Positions 44,218-53,123 of a stretch of DNA of 64,000 nucleotides are shown here, one piece after another. Numbering within the stretch: position 1 is the stretch's first letter; each line of letters starts with the position of its first letter. The DNA lies in contig NZ_VLKJ01000002.1 of NCBI RefSeq assembly GCF_007830315.1, positions 124,001-188,000 on the forward strand, in the 5' to 3' direction. The position numbers and the translations under genes were made by a program. The stretch comes from Novosphingobium taihuense (lineage in GTDB: Bacteria > Pseudomonadota > Alphaproteobacteria > Sphingomonadales > Sphingomonadaceae). The notes below the pieces were generated by a model, which had not been told where the DNA came from, made no database searches, and worked only from the letters and a program-made list of their open reading frames with translations.

Positions 44218-45494
44218 TCCTCCATCATCCTCTTCCACATGCGATAGGCCGCGCGCATGCCAACCTCGCTGCTGACATCCCCGGCATCATGGCCAGGCTC
44301 GGCGGTTCCTTCGGGCGCGGGCACGCCCCGGTTGACGAGGATCGGCATCCCCTCGCCCGCACGGACGCCGCGCTGGACGCGCTCCCACCCTTCGGCATCG
44401 TCGGGCGTGCCGAAGCCCATCGGGCCCTGGAAGTGTTCGTGCAGGCGGATGCGGGCGCGGTTCGCCGGGCCGACGCTTTCACCGCCGTTCATGCCGATGG
44501 CAACGTGCGTGATCTCGGTCGTTTCCACGTCGATCGGGCGCAGCACGCGGAAGAACGCCATCGAACAGGCGACATTGGGGAACAGGTTCAGGTTGAACCC
44601 TGTCCCGCCCACGGCACGGACGAGGCGCCGCACGGTCATGTCATCATGGCCTTCGGCGGCAAGTTCTGCCGCCAGATCGGCAAAGCGATCGGGGATCGGC
44701 GCTTCGAGATCGGCTTCGAGATCGATCAGCGACGGGATCATCACCATCACCGAATGGCCATTGCCGAGATCCTCGACCCAGCCACCCTGCCCCAGAACGT
44801 CGAAAACGTTCTCGGTTTCCTCGTCCAGACTATCGAGGAAGGTCTTGTGAACGATGGGGAAGTGATAGGCGTCGGTGGTGTTTTCCAGCTGGATCTTCCA
44901 GTTGCCGGGAAAGCGGAAACTGTGCTGGCCGAGCACCTTCACGCCGAACCCGCCGCCCTGCTTCATGAACAGGTCCATCCACTTGCGTGCTGCACCCAGA
45001 TGCTCTTCCAGTGGCGGGGCATCGGCATTGAACGTGGCAAAGATCATGCCCGCGTACTGTTCCACCCGCAGCGAGAACAGCGGATAGTCGGCCGGATCGA
45101 AGTTCTCGTCATAGCCCCAGCGGTGCGGCACCTTGCGCAGCGAACCATCGGGATCATAGGACCAGCCGTGATAGGGGCAGACGAATACGGACTGCTTGCC
45201 CTTCTTCTTCTCGCACACGCTGGCCGCACGGTGGCGGCAGCGGTTCAGCAGGACGTGGACCTCGCCCTTCTTGTCGCGCGTGATCAGGACCGGGCTGGTG
45301 CCGACATTGCCGGTCTTGAACGTGTTCGGGCCGGGCAGTTCGCTTTCGTGCGCTACCCAGACCCAGGTCTGCTTGAAGATGCGGTCCATTTCCGCATCGA
45401 ACAGGGCGGGGTCACGATAGATCGCGCCATCGGCACGATCACCCTCGAACAGCGCGCCCCAGGGCCGCTCTGCTACGGCATCCTCGCTGTGCAT
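44214..45494 (-). CDS. iacC: Rieske oxygenase large subunit, IacC-like
   Basis: 426 residues from the ATG at 45494, 1 bp after the iacH stop. Rieske centre ligands are Cys86 and His88 (NRCRHRA) and Cys106 and His109 (VCPYHGW). The mononuclear iron site is D208-x2-H211-x4-H216 in ENTTDAYHFPIVH. It differs clearly from benA at 55208. Adjacent iacH and iacD and the nearby iacA-B-E-G operon favour IacC. Electron donors (ferredoxin, reductase) are not encoded in this window. Confidence 0.85.
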   Translation of the reverse strand: MHSEDAVAERPWGALFEGDRADGAIYRDPALFDAEMDRIFKQTWVWVAHESELPGPNTFKTGNVGTSPVLITRDKKGEVHVLLNRCRHRAASVCEKKKGKQSVFVCPYHGWSYDPDGSLRKVPHRWGYDENFDPADYPLFSLRVEQYAGMIFATFNADAPPLEEHLGAARKWMDLFMKQGGGFGVKVLGQHSFRFPGNWKIQLENTTDAYHFPIVHKTFLDSLDEETENVFDVLGQGGWVEDLGNGHSVMVMIPSLIDLEADLEAPIPDRFADLAAELAAEGHDDMTVRRLVRAVGGTGFNLNLFPNVACSMAFFRVLRPIDVETTEITHVAIGMNGGESVGPANRARIRLHEHFQGPMGFGTPDDAEGWERVQRGVRAGEGMPILVNRGVPAPEGTAEPGHDAGDVSSEVGMRAAYRMWKRMMEE

Positions 45495-45495
45495 C

Positions 45496-46680
45496 TCAAT
45501 TCTCCCGATCGAGCCCGGAGGCCACTGCGAACAGTCCCGCAGCCTCAAGGCGTTGAACCACGTTGCGCGCTGCGGCGCAGAGCTGTGCGTCTTCCCCGCG
45601 CCGCCCGACAAGCTGGAGCGAAACCGGCAACCCATGGCCTGCGCGCAAGGGCAGGCTGATCGCCGGATGGCCGGAAAGGTTGAAGGGACGGACCAGCCGC
45701 GTCAGCGGCACCAGCGCCGGGGCGTCACCCGCATCGGCCAGCAGGGGGGGCACGACCGGCAAGGTCGGCAGCGCCAGCACATCGCACCGATCCAGTGCCG
45801 CATCGACCTCGGTGGCGAAGCGCAGCCGCACGGCCTCCGCCTCGGCAAGCTGCGCGTCGGTCACCGCGCCGCCGGCGCGTACCCGCAGCCGAACATCCTC
45901 ACCCATGGCGGGGTGATCGACATGAGCCTTCAGGGCATTCCAGCTTTCGCGGCCGATGATCGTCATGCCGGCAACGAAGGCGTCCTGCAGCGACGGCAGC
46001 GTGACCTGCACCCCGACGCCAAGCGTATCGAGCGCTTTGCGTACCGGCGCCGTCACGGCCTCTTCAGCCTGAACCTGCACGATGCCCAGCTGGATCGAAG
46101 GCTCGGCCTGCAGCACGAAGCCCGGCGCAATTGCCTGCATCATCGCCTCGACCATCGCCACATCGCGTGCGAACACGCCGATGCAATCAAGCGAGGATAC
46201 CGCGGGCGATGCCCCCGTCCGGTCCACCAGCCCGTAAGTGGGCTTGAACCCGATCACGCCGCAACATGCAGCAGGCATCCGCACCGATCCGCCGGTGTCT
46301 GTGCCAATGGCAACGTCTGCCAGTCCTCCCGCAACGGCCACGGCACTGCCGCTTGATGATCCGCCGGGAATGCGGGTTGGCCAGCCGGGATTGACCGGGG
46401 TGCCGCAGGCCGGATTGATGCCGGTGACTCCGAACGCGAATTCATGCATCCGGGCCTTGCCGACGATGCGCCAGCGCGGATCGCTCAATATCCCCGCCAC
46501 CGCTGCAGCATTGCGCGGGGCAGGTGCAGCATCGTGCAGCACGGCACTGCCCTGCACGGTCTGCATGCCTGCAACATCGAGGCAATCTTTCACGACGACG
46601 CGGGAAGGACCATTGCCAAGGTCGCACGCCTCGCTCAACGCGCCAAAGCGGTCATGTTGCTTGTGGGGCTGCTGGTTCAT
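45496..46680 (-). CDS. iacH: Amidase, IacH-like
   Basis: 394 residues from the ATG at 46680. Amidase signature enzyme with Lys31 (VVVKDCLD), the Ser-rich GGSSSGS loop (106-112) and nucleophile Ser132 in GTDTGGSVRMPA. It is shorter than the amidase at 29802. In iac clusters an amidase-like IacH is thought to hydrolyse an amide formed by opening the oxidised indole ring. First gene of the iacH-C-D transcript, with an AraC-associated motif 71-89 bp upstream, and divergent from the amine dehydrogenase operon. Confidence 0.8.
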   Translation of the reverse strand: MNQQPHKQHDRFGALSEACDLGNGPSRVVVKDCLDVAGMQTVQGSAVLHDAAPAPRNAAAVAGILSDPRWRIVGKARMHEFAFGVTGINPACGTPVNPGWPTRIPGGSSSGSAVAVAGGLADVAIGTDTGGSVRMPAACCGVIGFKPTYGLVDRTGASPAVSSLDCIGVFARDVAMVEAMMQAIAPGFVLQAEPSIQLGIVQVQAEEAVTAPVRKALDTLGVGVQVTLPSLQDAFVAGMTIIGRESWNALKAHVDHPAMGEDVRLRVRAGGAVTDAQLAEAEAVRLRFATEVDAALDRCDVLALPTLPVVPPLLADAGDAPALVPLTRLVRPFNLSGHPAISLPLRAGHGLPVSLQLVGRRGEDAQLCAAARNVVQRLEAAGLFAVASGLDREN

Positions 46681-47049
46681 GGTGGTGTCCGCTGTTCCCG
46701 GCGTGTGAGGCAAGTCCTGCCCTTGTGGGACAGCATCGCAAGCTTTGCCGCTATCCGTAACGCGCAAGGCGGTGTACATTTCACGCCGGAATCGCGACTT
46801 CGCCGCGAGCCCGGATCAGCGTGTACCAAAGGGCAAGCTGCGGGAATCGGCAGAAATCCGGCAATCGCATTTTGCGCTAGTTCCGCCACGCAATCGATAT
46901 CCGGTTTCGGCAAGCCAATTGGATTGAATTGGCCGACGATTCCTTCAAATTCGATGGTGAAGCAAATACCACGGCGCGGGCATTGCCTGCGCCAGACGAT
47001 TGCGCGACTGTGCCGACGATGCACGGGTCGCAGGGGAGCAAGACCGACA
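46681..47049. promoter_or_regulatory. Shared divergent region between iacH and aauB (369 bp)
   Basis: No convincing gene. It holds a strong AraC-associated motif CTATCCGTAACGCGCAAGG (46751-46769), a weaker copy ATATCCGGTTTCGGCAAGC (46897-46915, 13 of 19 matches to the 42485 site) closer to aauB, and the perfect inverted repeat GCCAATT (46914-46920) / AATTGGC (46927-46933). This arrangement would allow one regulator to switch on amine oxidation and indole-acetate degradation together. Confidence 0.55.
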
Positions 47050-48273
47050 ATGCGTTCACGGCGATTCAAAATGCTGGCCCAGATGCTGGCTGGCGGTTTC
47101 GGGGTCATGGCACTCGCCACGACCACGGCCTGCGCTGCCCCCAGGAAGGCTCCTCCCGCGCCAAAGGTCCCCGTGCTCGCCGTGGAAGACGTGACCACGG
47201 TTGAGCTGAAGGACCGGATTCCCCCGCACTGGCTGGTGGTGAACGACGTGGTCTTCACTCACCTGCTGGATGGCCGCGCCTATATCGTCGATGGAGACAA
47301 GGGTGAATACCTCGGCATGGTGCCCGGCGGGCATTCGCATGTGGGCGTGCAATTCACACCCGATGGTTCGCACCTGCTGATGCCCGGAACGTTCTTCGCG
47401 CGGGGCAGCCGGGGCGAACGGACCGACGTGATAACCTGGTTCGCGCTGAAAGACCTGATGCCCGGCGAAGAGGTGGTGATCCCGCCCAAGCGCATCCAGT
47501 CACTCCCGCTGCTGTCGTCGATTCCGCTGACCGACGATGGGCGCTTCGTGCTGATCTACAACTTCACGCCCGAGCAGAGCATGACCGTGGTCGATGCGGC
47601 GGCAAAGTCGGTCGTCGGTGAATTCGAAACGCCCGGATGCGCGCTTGCCCACATGACCGGGCCGCGCAGCTTCATGATGCAATGCGCCGATGGCAGCCTG
47701 CAATCGGGGGCGCTGGACGAAAGCGGCAAGATCACGCTGGGCGCAACCACTCAGCCCCTGTTCGAACGCGAGGACCCGGCAAGCGACAAGCCGGTGCGCA
47801 TTTCCGCCTCGCGCTGGCTGTTCATCACTTTCGCCGGGGCGGTGGCCGAAGTGGACAATGCCAGCGGCACGCCGACGCCGGGCGCGCGCTGGAAGCTGAC
47901 CGGCCCTGGCGAGGATGCGTGGCGCCCCGGCGGCCTTCAGCCCTACACCTTCCACGCGCAAAGCGGCCTGCTCTATGTGCTGATGCACCAAGGCGGCCCG
48001 GGCACGCACAAGCATCCCGGCACCGAAATCTGGGTGTTCAACGTGGCCAGCAAGCAGCGCGTGGCGCGCCTGCCCATCGAAACGCCATCCACCGCGATCG
48101 AGATCAGCAAGGACGCAGACCCGCTGCTTTACACCGCGCTGTTCGGTTCGGGCACGGTCGTGGTGCGCAAGCCTGCCGATGCTTCGGTCCTGCGCAAGAT
48201 CGAAGGGCTGGGCAATGACATTTCCGTGCTGCAGGCGCCGCCGGTGGTCCCTGCCGCAGGACCTGCCAAGTGA
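47050..48273 (+). CDS. aauB: Aromatic amine dehydrogenase large (heavy, beta-propeller) subunit
   Basis: 407 residues from the ATG at 47050 (GGGGAGC site). Signal peptide of about 28 residues (basic MRSRRFK, GGFGVMALATTTACA). Then a methylamine/aromatic amine dehydrogenase heavy-chain domain, a seven-bladed propeller: VNDVVFTHLLDGRAYIVDGD, GHSHVGVQFTPDGSHLLMPGTFFARGSRGERTD, HAQSGLLYVLMHQGGPGTHKHPGTEIWVF. The following genes for MauE-, MauD- and MauA-like proteins confirm it. In the periplasm it oxidises primary amines to aldehydes; tryptamine, phenethylamine and tyramine are substrates of the known enzyme. Confidence 0.88.
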   Translation: MRSRRFKMLAQMLAGGFGVMALATTTACAAPRKAPPAPKVPVLAVEDVTTVELKDRIPPHWLVVNDVVFTHLLDGRAYIVDGDKGEYLGMVPGGHSHVGVQFTPDGSHLLMPGTFFARGSRGERTDVITWFALKDLMPGEEVVIPPKRIQSLPLLSSIPLTDDGRFVLIYNFTPEQSMTVVDAAAKSVVGEFETPGCALAHMTGPRSFMMQCADGSLQSGALDESGKITLGATTQPLFEREDPASDKPVRISASRWLFITFAGAVAEVDNASGTPTPGARWKLTGPGEDAWRPGGLQPYTFHAQSGLLYVLMHQGGPGTHKHPGTEIWVFNVASKQRVARLPIETPSTAIEISKDADPLLYTALFGSGTVVVRKPADASVLRKIEGLGNDISVLQAPPVVPAAGPAK

Positions 48274-48812
48274 ACGATCCGGTGATCCTCTGGCTGGGCG
48301 CGATCGGCCTTGGCACACTTTTCGTCGCCTCTGCCGTGCACAAGCTGCGCGATCTGCGGCACTTTGCCGGGTCGATCGCAGGGTATGACCTTGTCCCGCG
48401 CGGGATGACCCCGGCGCTGGCGCCTGTCATCGCCTTTGCCGAACTGGGCGCGGGGCTTTGTGCCCTGATCACGCCTCTGGCGCAAACGCCGGGGCGCACA
48501 GGCATGATCGCCTGTGCCGCAATCCTCCTGCTTTATGCCGCGGCCATCGCCATCAACATCGCGCGTGGGAACACCGCCATCGATTGCGGCTGCTTCGGCT
48601 TCGGTGCGCGGGGGCCCGGGCTTCGGCGCGGGATGATCGTGCGCAATGTGGCGCTGGCAGCGCTTGCCATGCCCGCCCTGCTGCCGCCTGCATCGCGCGG
48701 GCTGGTCTGGCTCGATGCGCTGACCCTCGTTGGGGGCCTTGCCGTGCTGGCCCTGATCCATGCCGGGGGCGAAATTGCTTTGAACCTTCCAACCAAGGAG
48801 TCTGCGGCATGA
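48270..48812 (+). CDS. aauE: MauE-like membrane protein for amine dehydrogenase maturation
   Basis: 180 residues with a GTG start overlapping the aauB stop. About five membrane helices, starting with VILWLGAIGLGTLFVASAVHKL; the conserved DCGCFGFG motif lies near residue 109. MauE/DoxX-like fold. With MauD it is needed for export and disulfide formation of the small subunit. Gene order B-E-D-A matches the aau cluster of Alcaligenes faecalis. Confidence 0.88.
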   Translation: MNDPVILWLGAIGLGTLFVASAVHKLRDLRHFAGSIAGYDLVPRGMTPALAPVIAFAELGAGLCALITPLAQTPGRTGMIACAAILLLYAAAIAINIARGNTAIDCGCFGFGARGPGLRRGMIVRNVALAALAMPALLPPASRGLVWLDALTLVGGLAVLALIHAGGEIALNLPTKESAA

Positions 48813-49417
48813 GCAACGCCGTGATTGCCGCGCTGATCGCGCTGTGGGTGCTGGTCATCGGCCTGTGCCTCGTCGTCGTTGCCCTGCTGCGCCAGGTCGG
48901 GATGCTGCACGAACGTCTGGGGCCGGTGGGTGCGCTGGTCATGCCCGGTGGGCCATCGGTGGGCGATGCCGCACCGAATTTCGATCTGACCGCTGTTGAC
49001 GGGCGCGCCGTGCGCCTTGGTGGGCAGAGCCCGCATCCATTGACGCTGCTTTTCTTCCTTTCACCCAATTGCCCGGTCTGCAAATCAATGCTGCCGCTGA
49101 TCCGGTCGATCGAACGGGAGCGGCGCGGAGCCTTGCAGGTCGTGCTTGCCAGCGACGGGGACCTGCCCGCCCAGCTGGCCATGGTGAAGCGCGAAAGGCT
49201 GGAAGCCTATCCGCTGGTGCTGTCCACCCCGCTTGGCCTTGCCTATCAGGTTTCCAAGCTGCCCCACGCGGTGCTGATCGATGCCGAAGGCAAGATCGTC
49301 GCCAAGGGGCTGATCAACAATCGCGAACATCTTGAAAGCCTGTTCGAAGCCCATCGCATGGGCGTTGGCTCCTTGCAGGAACTGGCGGCTCGCGGCCTTC
49401 AGGAAGTGGCCGCATGA
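48809..49417 (+). CDS. aauD: MauD-like thioredoxin-fold protein for amine dehydrogenase maturation
   Basis: 202 residues from the ATG at 48809, overlapping aauE by 4 bp. An N-terminal membrane anchor (AALIALWVLVIGLCLVVVALL) is followed by a periplasmic thioredoxin-like domain with a CPVC active site (Cys88, Cys91) in FLSPNCPVCKSML and a cis-Pro region KLPHAVLID. MauD forms or corrects the many disulfides of the TTQ subunit. Length and position fit the family. Confidence 0.9.
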   Translation: MSNAVIAALIALWVLVIGLCLVVVALLRQVGMLHERLGPVGALVMPGGPSVGDAAPNFDLTAVDGRAVRLGGQSPHPLTLLFFLSPNCPVCKSMLPLIRSIERERRGALQVVLASDGDLPAQLAMVKRERLEAYPLVLSTPLGLAYQVSKLPHAVLIDAEGKIVAKGLINNREHLESLFEAHRMGVGSLQELAARGLQEVAA

Positions 49418-49453
49418 TCGCGAACAGGAAGACCATTCACAGGGAAATCGAAC

Positions 49454-49975
49454 ATGCGCAGATTTGACCGTGCGGCCGAATATCTTGCCCGCTCTGCCGC
49501 GCGCAGCACCTCGCGCCGGGGCTTCATCGGCAGGCTGGGTGCGCTGGTGACGGCAACGGGGGCGGCCACGCTTCTCCCGGTGTCGCGCGTGCGGGCTGAA
49601 AAGGCCGCCGTGCCGATCCAGGTGCAGGAAGAGGGCGATCCCAATTCGTGCGATTACTGGCGCTATTGCGCAGTCGACGGGTTCCTCTGTTCGTGCTGCG
49701 GCGGATCGGCATCATCATGCCCGCCGGGTACGGAACCTTCGCCGATCACGTGGCTTGGCACCTGCCGCAATCCGGCAGACGGCCGCAACTACGTGATCAG
49801 CTATAACGACTGCTGCGGCAAGGCCGCCTGCGGCCGCTGCAACTGCAGCCGCGATGAAGGCGCATCCCCGGTTTATCAGCCGACCACCGCAAACGACCTC
49901 GACTGGTGCCTCGGCACGCAGGTTGGCGTGGCCTATCACTGTTCGCTTTCGGTCGTCACCGGCCCGGCAGACTGA
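49454..49975 (+). CDS. aauA: Aromatic amine dehydrogenase small subunit carrying the TTQ cofactor
   Basis: 173 residues. A twin-arginine signal (TSRRGFIG, 19-26) directs folded export. The mature part has the methylamine/aromatic amine dehydrogenase light-chain pattern. The two tryptophans fused into tryptophan tryptophylquinone are Trp100 (PITWLGTC) and Trp151 (LDWCLGT), and the catalytic Asp119 lies in YNDCCG. I count 14 cysteines in the mature region (66 to 163), two more than the 12 of methylamine dehydrogenase; the extras are Cys82 and Cys126. The catalytic centre appears intact. The substrate is inferred to be tryptamine or another arylethylamine from the neighbouring iac genes. Confidence 0.92.
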   Translation: MRRFDRAAEYLARSAARSTSRRGFIGRLGALVTATGAATLLPVSRVRAEKAAVPIQVQEEGDPNSCDYWRYCAVDGFLCSCCGGSASSCPPGTEPSPITWLGTCRNPADGRNYVISYNDCCGKAACGRCNCSRDEGASPVYQPTTANDLDWCLGTQVGVAYHCSLSVVTGPAD

Positions 49976-50457
49976 TGTTGCCGATACGCCGCCTTGCCCT
50001 TTCGGCGCTGTTGCTGGCTGGCGCGGCAAGCGCGAGCCAGGCGATCCAGCCCGCGGACATGGAAGCAAAGCCGCGAGTTCAGGTGGATTATGCCCTGCAT
50101 TGCCAGGGCTGCCACCTGCCCGACGGACGCGGCATGGCGGGCAAGGTGCCGGACTTGCGCGGATCACTGGGGCGTTTCTTCGAAGTGCCGGGGGGCCGCG
50201 CCTATCTGGTGCAGGTGCCGGGGGTTGCCACTTCTCGCCTTGATGACGAAGGCACGGCCCGCCTGCTGAACTGGCTGGTGTCGCAGATGGGCCCGCCACA
50301 GACCTGCCGCCCCGCGCCCTTCACCACCGAAGAAGTGCAGGGCCTGCGCCGCAACTGGTTGCGCAAGGCGCGCCCGGTTCGCGATGCGCTGATGCAGCAG
50401 ATCCCGGCAGCAACCCAACCGCGCAAGCGATCATCCCTGCCTGCCTGCCCGGCCTGA
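49975..50457 (+). CDS. Periplasmic monoheme c-type cytochrome
   Basis: 160 residues from the ATG at 49975, overlapping the aauA stop by one base. Signal peptide (LALSALLLAGAASASQA, ~23 residues) and a heme-binding CQGCH (Cys43, Cys46, His47). Met in VSQMGPP may be the sixth ligand. In the A. faecalis aau cluster a small cytochrome c gene also follows aauA. It probably takes electrons from the amine dehydrogenase, directly or through azurin, although no azurin gene is present here. Confidence 0.85.
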   Translation: MLPIRRLALSALLLAGAASASQAIQPADMEAKPRVQVDYALHCQGCHLPDGRGMAGKVPDLRGSLGRFFEVPGGRAYLVQVPGVATSRLDDEGTARLLNWLVSQMGPPQTCRPAPFTTEEVQGLRRNWLRKARPVRDALMQQIPAATQPRKRSSLPACPA

Positions 50458-50467
50458 GCCTGCTTCG

Positions 50468-50497
50468 ATACCCGGCGGGTATCGGACTTGCTATAAT
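50468..50497 (+). promoter_or_regulatory. BenM/CatR-type operator and -10 box before pcaI
   Basis: GATACCCGGCGGGTATC contains ATACC-CGGCG-GGTAT (50468-50482), the same inverted repeat found before ben and cat. TATAAT at 50492-50497 could be the -10 box, so the operator would cover the -35 area. The pcaI start is at 50570. Confidence 0.68.
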
Positions 50498-50569
50498 GAC
50501 TCGTTATTGGCGGCGATCTTTCCGGCTAGGCAGTAAAAGTATCCGTCATACAGGACTCGATCCCAGCCC

Positions 50570-51286
50570 ATGTCGTCCAAGATCTACTCCAGCCCCGCTG
50601 CAGCGCTCGAAGGCCTGCTGTTTGACGGGATGACCGTGATGTCCGGAGGCTTCGGCCTTTCCGGCAATCCCGAAAGCCTGATCCCCCAAATCCGCGATTC
50701 CGGCGTGACCGGACTGACCGTGATCTCGAACAACGCAGGCGCCGATGGCTTTGGCCTGTGGATGCTGCTGAAAACGCGCCAAATCCGCCGGATGATCGCA
50801 TCCTATGTGGGTGACAACAAGCTGTTCGAGGAACAGTATCTTTCGGGCGAGCTGGACCTTGAGCTGAACCCGCAAGGCACGCTGGCCGAGCGTATCCGCG
50901 CAGGCGGTGCAGGCATTCCCGCTTTCTACACCCGCACTGGCGTTGGCACCGTGGTGGCCGAAGGCAAGCCGACCGAGGTGTTCGAAGGCGAGGAATACGT
51001 GCGCGAGACCTGGCTGCGCGCCGATCTTGCCATAATCAAGGCGTGGCGCGCCGATCCTTCGGGCAACCTCATGTTCCGCCGCACCGCGCGCAACTTCAAT
51101 CCGGTCATGGCCACGGCCGCGAGGATGACGGTGGTGGAAGTGGAGGAGATCGTGCCCGCAGGCACGTTCGATCCCGACTGCATCCATACCCCGGGAATCT
51201 ATGTCGACCGTATCGTGCTTTCCACCATCAACGAAAAGCGCATCGAAAAGCTGACCACGCGTCCGCGCTCGGAGAATGTCCAATGA
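50570..51286 (+). CDS. pcaI: 3-oxoadipate CoA-transferase subunit A
   Basis: 238 residues. CoA-transferase family I alpha subunit: [15 protein letters not shown] (24-38) is the CoA-binding glycine loop, followed by NNAGADGFG and [27 protein letters not shown], a hallmark of the family. With PcaJ it moves CoA from succinyl-CoA to 3-oxoadipate. The next gene starts within its stop codon. Co-location with pcaF and pcaD favours 3-oxoadipate over acetoacetate. Confidence 0.9.
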   Translation: MSSKIYSSPAAALEGLLFDGMTVMSGGFGLSGNPESLIPQIRDSGVTGLTVISNNAGADGFGLWMLLKTRQIRRMIASYVGDNKLFEEQYLSGELDLELNPQGTLAERIRAGGAGIPAFYTRTGVGTVVAEGKPTEVFEGEEYVRETWLRADLAIIKAWRADPSGNLMFRRTARNFNPVMATAARMTVVEVEEIVPAGTFDPDCIHTPGIYVDRIVLSTINEKRIEKLTTRPRSENVQ

Positions 51287-51921
51287 GCTGGTCCCGCGAC
51301 GAGATGGCCGCCCGCGCTGCGCAGGAACTGCGCGATGGCTATTACGTGAACCTTGGCATCGGCATTCCCACGCTGGTGGCCAACCACGTGCCCGCCGGCA
51401 TCAATGTCACGCTGCAATCGGAGAACGGAATGCTGGGCATCGGCCCCTTCCCGTATGAAGGCGAGGCTGACCCCGACCTGATCAACGCCGGCAAGCAGAC
51501 CGTCACCGCCCTGCCCGACAGCAGTTTCTTCTCCAGCGCCGACAGCTTTGCCATGATCCGTGGCGGCCATATCGACATGGCCGTTCTTGGAGCGATGGAA
51601 GTTGCGGCCAACGGCGATCTGGCCAACTGGACGATCCCCGGCAAGATGGTGAAGGGCATGGGCGGCGCGATGGACCTTGTCGCAGGGGTCAGGCGCATCG
51701 TCGTGGTCATGGACCACTGCGCCAAGGATGGCAGCCCCAAGATCCTCGAACGCTGCACCCTGCCCCTCACCGGGCGCGGCGTGGTGGACCTGATCGTCAC
51801 CGATCTTGGCGTGATCGCGGTGGACAAGGGACAGGGCCTGCGTCTGGTGGAATGCGCTCCCGGCGTGAGCGTTGACGAGATCGTCGCCCGCACCGGCGCG
51901 CCGCTGAAGGTTGCGGCATGA
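51283..51921 (+). CDS. pcaJ: 3-oxoadipate CoA-transferase subunit B
   Basis: 212 residues from the ATG at 51283, overlapping pcaI by 4 bp. It carries the catalytic Glu47 in [12 protein letters not shown], together with [13 protein letters not shown] and [19 protein letters not shown]. It forms the active enzyme with PcaI. The stop overlaps the pcaF start. Confidence 0.9.
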   Translation: MSWSRDEMAARAAQELRDGYYVNLGIGIPTLVANHVPAGINVTLQSENGMLGIGPFPYEGEADPDLINAGKQTVTALPDSSFFSSADSFAMIRGGHIDMAVLGAMEVAANGDLANWTIPGKMVKGMGGAMDLVAGVRRIVVVMDHCAKDGSPKILERCTLPLTGRGVVDLIVTDLGVIAVDKGQGLRLVECAPGVSVDEIVARTGAPLKVAA

Positions 51922-53123
51922 TGGCCGAGGCTTTTGTCTGCGATGCCGTGCGCACGCCGATCGGGCGGCTGAACGGCAGCCTGTCCTCGGTCCGGGCCGA
52001 TGATCTTGCCGCCCTGCCCTTGCGCGCCCTGATCGAGCGCAATCCAGGTGTCGACTGGGCCGCGCTCGATGACGTTCTGCTCGGTTGCGCCAATCAGGCA
52101 GGTGAGGACAACCGGAATCTGGCGCGCATGGCGGCGCTGCTGGCAGGCCTGCCCGAGGCGGTGCCGGGCGCCACGATCAACCGCCTGTGCGGTTCGGGCA
52201 TGAATGCAGTGGGCAGTGCCGCGCAGGCGATCCGCGGCGGCGACGCGCAGTTCCTCATTGCCGGTGGTGCCGAGAGCATGACGCGCGCCCCTTACGTGCT
52301 GGGCAAGGCCGGCAGCGCCTTCGGGCGCGACCAGAAGATCGAGGATACGACGCTGGGCTGGCGCTTCATCAATCCGGCGATGAAGGCCGCTTACGGTGTC
52401 GACACCATGCCGCAGACGGCGGAGAACGTCGCCGCGCAATGGCAGGTCAGCCGCGAGGAGCAGGACCGCTTTGCGCTTGCCAGCCAGCAGAAGACCGCAG
52501 CCGCACAGGCCAGCGGCAGGCTGGCGCACGAGATCGTGGGCGTGACTGTCCCCGCCGGAAAGGGCGAGACGCGCCTGTTCGAAAAGGACGAACATCCCCG
52601 CCTTTCCGCGCTGAACGCGCTTTCCGCACTGCGCCCGGTGGTCCGCGCGGATGGCACCGTGACCGCAGGCAATGCCTCGGGCCTCAACGATGGCGCGGCG
52701 GCGATGATCGTGGCGAGCGAAGTGGCTGCCACCAAGCATGGCCTGACGCCCCGCGCCCGCGTGGTCGGCATGGCTTCGGCAGGCGTTGCCCCGCGCGTCA
52801 TGGGTATCGGCCCGGTCGACGCTGTCCGCCGCCTGCTGGCCCGCACCGGCCTGAGCATGGCGCAGATGGACGTGATCGAACTGAACGAGGCCTTTGCCGC
52901 GCAGGCCATCCCCGTCCTGCGCGAACTGGGCACCGATCCCTTCGACCCGCGCGTCAATCCCAATGGCGGCGCAATAGCGCTGGGCCATCCGCTTGGCATG
53001 TCGGGCGTGCGGCTGGTGCAGACGGCGGTCGAGGAATTGCACGTGTCCGGTGGCCACTATGCCCTTGCCATGATGTGCGTTGGCGTGGGCCAGGGCATCG
53101 CAATGATAGTGGAGCGTGTGTGA
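51918..53123 (+). CDS. pcaF: 3-oxoadipyl-CoA thiolase
   Basis: 401 residues, normal for thiolases. Catalytic Cys91 ([11 protein letters not shown]), His in [14 protein letters not shown] and the C-terminal Cys in [11 protein letters not shown] are all visible. It splits 3-oxoadipyl-CoA into succinyl-CoA and acetyl-CoA, the last step of the beta-ketoadipate pathway. Start ATGATG at 51918 overlaps pcaJ; the stop overlaps the pcaD start. The PcaF sub-type is inferred from context. Confidence 0.91.
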   Translation: MMAEAFVCDAVRTPIGRLNGSLSSVRADDLAALPLRALIERNPGVDWAALDDVLLGCANQAGEDNRNLARMAALLAGLPEAVPGATINRLCGSGMNAVGSAAQAIRGGDAQFLIAGGAESMTRAPYVLGKAGSAFGRDQKIEDTTLGWRFINPAMKAAYGVDTMPQTAENVAAQWQVSREEQDRFALASQQKTAAAQASGRLAHEIVGVTVPAGKGETRLFEKDEHPRLSALNALSALRPVVRADGTVTAGNASGLNDGAAAMIVASEVAATKHGLTPRARVVGMASAGVAPRVMGIGPVDAVRRLLARTGLSMAQMDVIELNEAFAAQAIPVLRELGTDPFDPRVNPNGGAIALGHPLGMSGVRLVQTAVEELHVSGGHYALAMMCVGVGQGIAMIVERV

